7,747 nt of DNA from Pseudomonadota bacterium (lineage in GTDB: Bacteria > Pseudomonadota > Alphaproteobacteria > Rhizobiales > Devosiaceae), in contig JAEZHZ010000014.1 in NCBI GenBank assembly GCA_023436745.1, positions 1 through 7,747 of the forward strand. Direction: 5' to 3'. The position numbers were made by a program, and so were the translations under genes. Below, piece by piece: positions 6,017 through 7,747 of the stretch; the stretch's first letter is position 1, and the number at the start of each line of letters is the position of its first letter. Under the pieces are notes generated by a model. That model was not told the DNA's origin. It saw only the letters and a program-made list of their open reading frames with translations, and did not search any database.

Positions 6017-6994
6017 TTACGGCTGCACGCTCTCGGCATCCATGCTCGGCCGGTCGAATTCACCGTGCGGGCGGAAACGCCACAGATAGGTCGGCAGGAT
6101 GGTGGCCATGGCGACCGGCGGAATGCCACACCCGCTCAATGTCCGCTTGTCCTTGATGGCCGCGTCGGAGACGACGTTGTCGACATGCAGCAGCCGCACC
6201 TGGTCGGTGGTGATGGGGGCGCCCGGCACCATCGACAGCAGTCGCGCCAGCCCCTGCGGGATGCCGACGAGTGGACGGTCTCGGTCGCTTTCCTTGAGGA
6301 TCAGCGCCAGAAGGTCGCGGTGGCTCACCACCTCCGGCCCACCCAGCTCGTAGATGCGCCCGCTGCGCACCGAGCCTTCGGCCGCCAGCGCCATGGCCTG
6401 GGCCACGTCGCCGACATAGACCGGCTGGAAGCGGGTGTCGGGTCCGATCACCGGCATCATCGGCAGGATGCGGGCAAATCCGGCCATCATGTTGAAGAAG
6501 CCGTCGTCCTGCCCGAAGATGATCGAGGGCCGCACGATCACCGCCTCGGGGAATGCCTCGCGGACCCGGGCCTCGCCGTCGAGCTTGCTTCGGGCATAGC
6601 GGCTGACATCGGCGGCGGCGTCGACGCCGAGCGCCGACATGTGCACCAGCGAAGCGGCGCCGGCGGCCCGCGCCTCGCGCGCCACGGTCTCGGCACCTTC
6701 CACATGCACGGCCGCAAAGCTCTGCGGGCCGCGGTCGGCGGCTACGCCCACCAGGTTGATGACGATATGCGCGCCCCTGACGGCATGGCGCACGGACTCC
6801 GCATTGCGGATATTGGCCTGGATCGGCTGGATCTGGCCGACGCTGCCGAACATGCGGGTGTGGATCGCCAGGTTCGGGCGGCGCACGGCGACGCGGATGC
6901 GATGGCCGCGCCGCGCCAGCTCCTGCACCAGCTGCGTGCCGACAAAGCCCCCGCCCCCGAAAATGGTGACAAGCTTTGACTGGTAGCGCTCCAT
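6017..6994 (-). CDS. NDUFA9-like NAD(P)-binding protein (atypical short-chain dehydrogenase)
   Basis: A 325-residue extended/atypical SDR protein of the family annotated 'complex I NDUFA9 subunit family'. The dinucleotide-binding loop GGGGFVG is at residues 13-19, followed by a basic patch (RVAVRRP, 34-40) that favours NADP(H), the 'VINLVG' strand (78-83), the 'HMSALG' strand (118-123) and an intact SDR Y133-x3-K137 pair (YARSK). The C-terminal part has 'RPSIIFGQDD' (155-164) and 'FQPVYVGDVA' (189-198), typical of the family. In mitochondria NDUFA9 is an accessory subunit of NADH:quinone oxidoreductase; the bacterial relatives lie outside nuo operons, and their role in respiratory-chain assembly or quinone metabolism is not settled. 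The start is backed by a GGAG site 7 nt upstream. It is transcribed divergently from the GFA gene and ends at its own terminator, so it is likely monocistronic. Confidence 0.88.
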   Translation of the reverse strand: MERYQSKLVTIFGGGGFVGTQLVQELARRGHRIRVAVRRPNLAIHTRMFGSVGQIQPIQANIRNAESVRHAVRGAHIVINLVGVAADRGPQSFAAVHVEGAETVAREARAAGAASLVHMSALGVDAAADVSRYARSKLDGEARVREAFPEAVIVRPSIIFGQDDGFFNMMAGFARILPMMPVIGPDTRFQPVYVGDVAQAMALAAEGSVRSGRIYELGGPEVVSHRDLLALILKESDRDRPLVGIPQGLARLLSMVPGAPITTDQVRLLHVDNVVSDAAIKDKRTLSGCGIPPVAMATILPTYLWRFRPHGEFDRPSMDAESVQP

Positions 6995-7030
6995 GGACCG
7001 GCTCCGCTGCGATCGAAGGGAATTGCCCCG

Positions 7031-7060
7031 CTTCTAGCGTAACGCCGCAGCCGCTGTCGA
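7031..7060 (-). promoter_or_regulatory. Possible promoter for the NDUFA9-like gene
   Basis: On the minus strand TCGACA (7060-7055, 5 of 6 to the -35 consensus) is followed after 18 nt by TAGAAG (7036-7031, 4 of 6 to the -10 consensus), giving a leader of about 30 nt. Weak match, called mainly on position. Confidence 0.3.
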
Positions 7061-7120
7061 GGGTGCAGGATGCAAAGCGGCTTGACTCGCGGCGGCTTTG
7101 GAGTTCCTGTTTTGTTCCAA

Positions 7121-7125
7121 AGGAG
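7121..7125 (+). promoter_or_regulatory. Ribosome binding site fixing the GFA-protein start
   Basis: AGGAG with a 7-nt spacer to the ATG at 7133. It decides for this start over an in-frame ATG at 7070, which lacks a comparable site and would add 21 residues unlike the family. Confidence 0.75.
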
Positions 7126-7132
7126 AGACATC

Positions 7133-7495
7133 ATGCCCGAAACTCGCACCTATCACGGTCAGTGTCATTGCGGCGCCGTCCGCTACACCGCCACCACCGA
7201 TCTCGGCGGTCTCATGGATTGCAACTGCTCGCGTTGCCGCCGGCTCGGCTGGGTGATGCAACCCGTGCCGGCCGAGGACTTCGAGCTTGTCTCCGGGGCC
7301 GACAGCCTGGTCGACTACCGCTTCAACACCGGGGTGATCCAGCACCTGTTCTGCCGCGACTGCGGCATCGAATCATTCGCGCGTGGCCAGGACCGGCAGG
7401 GGCGGGCGGTGGTCATGGTCAACGTCAACGCGCTCGAGGACGCCCCCGCGATCGACCGTTCCACCGTGCTGCACTGGAACGGCGCCGGGGCCTGA
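7133..7495 (+). CDS. GFA / CENP-V-type zinc-binding protein
   Basis: A 120-residue protein of the GFA family (named after the glutathione-dependent formaldehyde-activating enzyme Gfa). The zinc-binding pattern is complete: CHCGAVRY (C11, C13), CNCSRC (C30, C32, C35) and FCRDCG (C74, C77), with the family's 'YRFNTG' strand before the last pair and 'VNVNALED' near the C terminus. Single-domain relatives of this size are common and mostly uncharacterised, so formaldehyde-glutathione chemistry is possible but not shown; no formaldehyde dehydrogenase or FrmR-like gene adjoins it. The length is near the usual for the short family members. It is divergent from the NDUFA9-like gene and ends 73 bp before the tRNA. 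Confidence 0.9.
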   Translation: MPETRTYHGQCHCGAVRYTATTDLGGLMDCNCSRCRRLGWVMQPVPAEDFELVSGADSLVDYRFNTGVIQHLFCRDCGIESFARGQDRQGRAVVMVNVNALEDAPAIDRSTVLHWNGAGA

Positions 7496-7529
7496 ACGCG
7501 GCGACTGGGGACAGTGCTGCGAAAGCCCG

Positions 7530-7558
7530 TTGACATCGTCCTGTCCTGCCCCTAGGAA
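7530..7558 (+). promoter_or_regulatory. Possible promoter for tRNA-Leu
   Basis: A perfect TTGACA (7530-7535) is followed after 17 nt by TAGGAA (7553-7558, 3 of 6 to the -10 consensus). The predicted start would be only a few bases before the mature tRNA at 7569. The -35 box and spacing are good; the -10 box is poor. Confidence 0.4.
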
Positions 7559-7568
7559 CACGCCCGTC

Positions 7569-7653
7569 GCCCAGATGGCGGAATTGGTAGACGCGCACGG
7601 TTCAGGTCCGTGTGCCGCAAGGCGTGAAGGTTCGAGTCCTTTTCTGGGCACCA
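7569..7653 (+). tRNA. tRNA-Leu(CAG)
   Basis: An 85-nt class II tRNA. Acceptor strand GCCCAGA (7569-7575) pairs fully with TCTGGGC (7643-7649), then discriminator A and an encoded CCA (7651-7653). The D-arm carries AATTGGTAGA; the anticodon stem CACGG/CCGTG encloses TTCAGGT, with anticodon CAG at 7603-7605, reading CUG, the main leucine codon in high-GC genomes. A long variable arm (TGCCGCAAGGCG region) and the TTCGAGT T-loop (7631-7637) complete the fold. A strong terminator follows, so it is a single-gene unit. Confidence 0.97.
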
Positions 7654-7664
7654 TCTCGGTGAAA

Positions 7665-7701
7665 CAAAACACCCTCTCAGCACCGCTGAGAGGGTGTTTT
7701 G
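7665..7701. terminator. Strong intrinsic terminator after tRNA-Leu
   Basis: A perfect 17-bp stem (7665-7681 with 7685-7701) closes on a 3-nt ACC loop. The 3' arm ends GTTTTG, giving the U-run on the plus strand, and the A-run of the 5' arm gives one on the minus strand, so it can work in both directions. It lies 11 bp beyond the tRNA CCA. Confidence 0.9.
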
Positions 7702-7747
7702 CATTTCAGGCCCCGCCTCTCTCCGTCGCAGGCCACCTTGAAGCGCC

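Noticed and set aside
5894..6979. 361-residue open frame on the plus strand opposite the NDUFA9-like gene
   Set aside because: Antisense shadow; His/Arg/Asp-rich peptide without motifs, running through the terminator of the real gene.
7070..7132. Longer N terminus for the GFA protein from the ATG at 7070
   Set aside because: The added 21 residues do not resemble the family, and the AGGAG at 7121-7125 is ideally placed for the ATG at 7133.
7373..7672. 99-residue open frame on the minus strand across the tRNA gene
   Set aside because: Its N-terminal part is the reverse translation of tRNA-Leu and its terminator, and the rest is antisense to the GFA gene; a familiar annotation artefact.
1..7747. 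Mobile element, CRISPR array, toxin-antitoxin or defence cluster
   Set aside because: No direct-repeat/spacer pattern, transposase, integrase, nuclease or paired small ORFs were seen. The tRNA-Leu has no visible 3'-end duplicate in the window that would suggest an integration site.

Overview
The window is GC-rich (about 65% by eye) and densely coded, with the look of an alphaproteobacterial chromosome, probably Hyphomicrobiales. The evidence for this is the protein families: a stand-alone NDUFA9-like Rossmann protein, a PadR regulator of the type common in alphaproteobacteria, a single TrmA/RlmD-type RNA methyltransferase, and a fused FAD/Fe-S D-2-hydroxyacid dehydrogenase. High-GC codon use and a CCA-encoding tRNA-Leu(CAG) fit. 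Assignment below class level is a guess.

Layout. Five genes lie on the minus strand, read from high to low coordinates. (1) An NDUFA9-like NAD(P)-binding protein (6994-6017) ends in a good intrinsic terminator. (2) A PadR-family regulator (5861-5121) has a perfect 16-bp palindrome upstream that is its probable own operator. (3) A non-coding stretch of about 465 bp holds G-rich hairpin repeats, an imperfect long inverted repeat and a 12-bp palindrome next to the following start codon. (4) A 972-residue FAD plus Fe-S dehydrogenase (4654-1736) follows, then 46 bp further on (5) a 5-methyluridine RNA methyltransferase (1689-496), probably co-transcribed with it. A small secreted DUF2147-like protein (407-3) comes last. 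Diverging from the NDUFA9-like gene on the plus strand are a GFA/CENP-V-type zinc protein (7133-7495), then a tRNA-Leu(CAG) gene (7569-7653) closed by a 17-bp perfect hairpin terminator.

How the genes relate. They look like separate housekeeping and metabolic units rather than one pathway: respiratory oxidation of a D-2-hydroxyacid, RNA modification, respiratory-chain-associated assembly or quinone-related function (NDUFA9-like), a local regulator, and small-molecule or zinc chemistry (GFA). I see no phage, transposon, CRISPR, toxin-antitoxin or defence genes and no evidence of an undescribed multi-gene system. The points that best repay a second look are the regulatory DNA: the PadR-type palindrome, the palindrome abutting the dehydrogenase start, and the possible alternative-fold leader upstream of the dehydrogenase.
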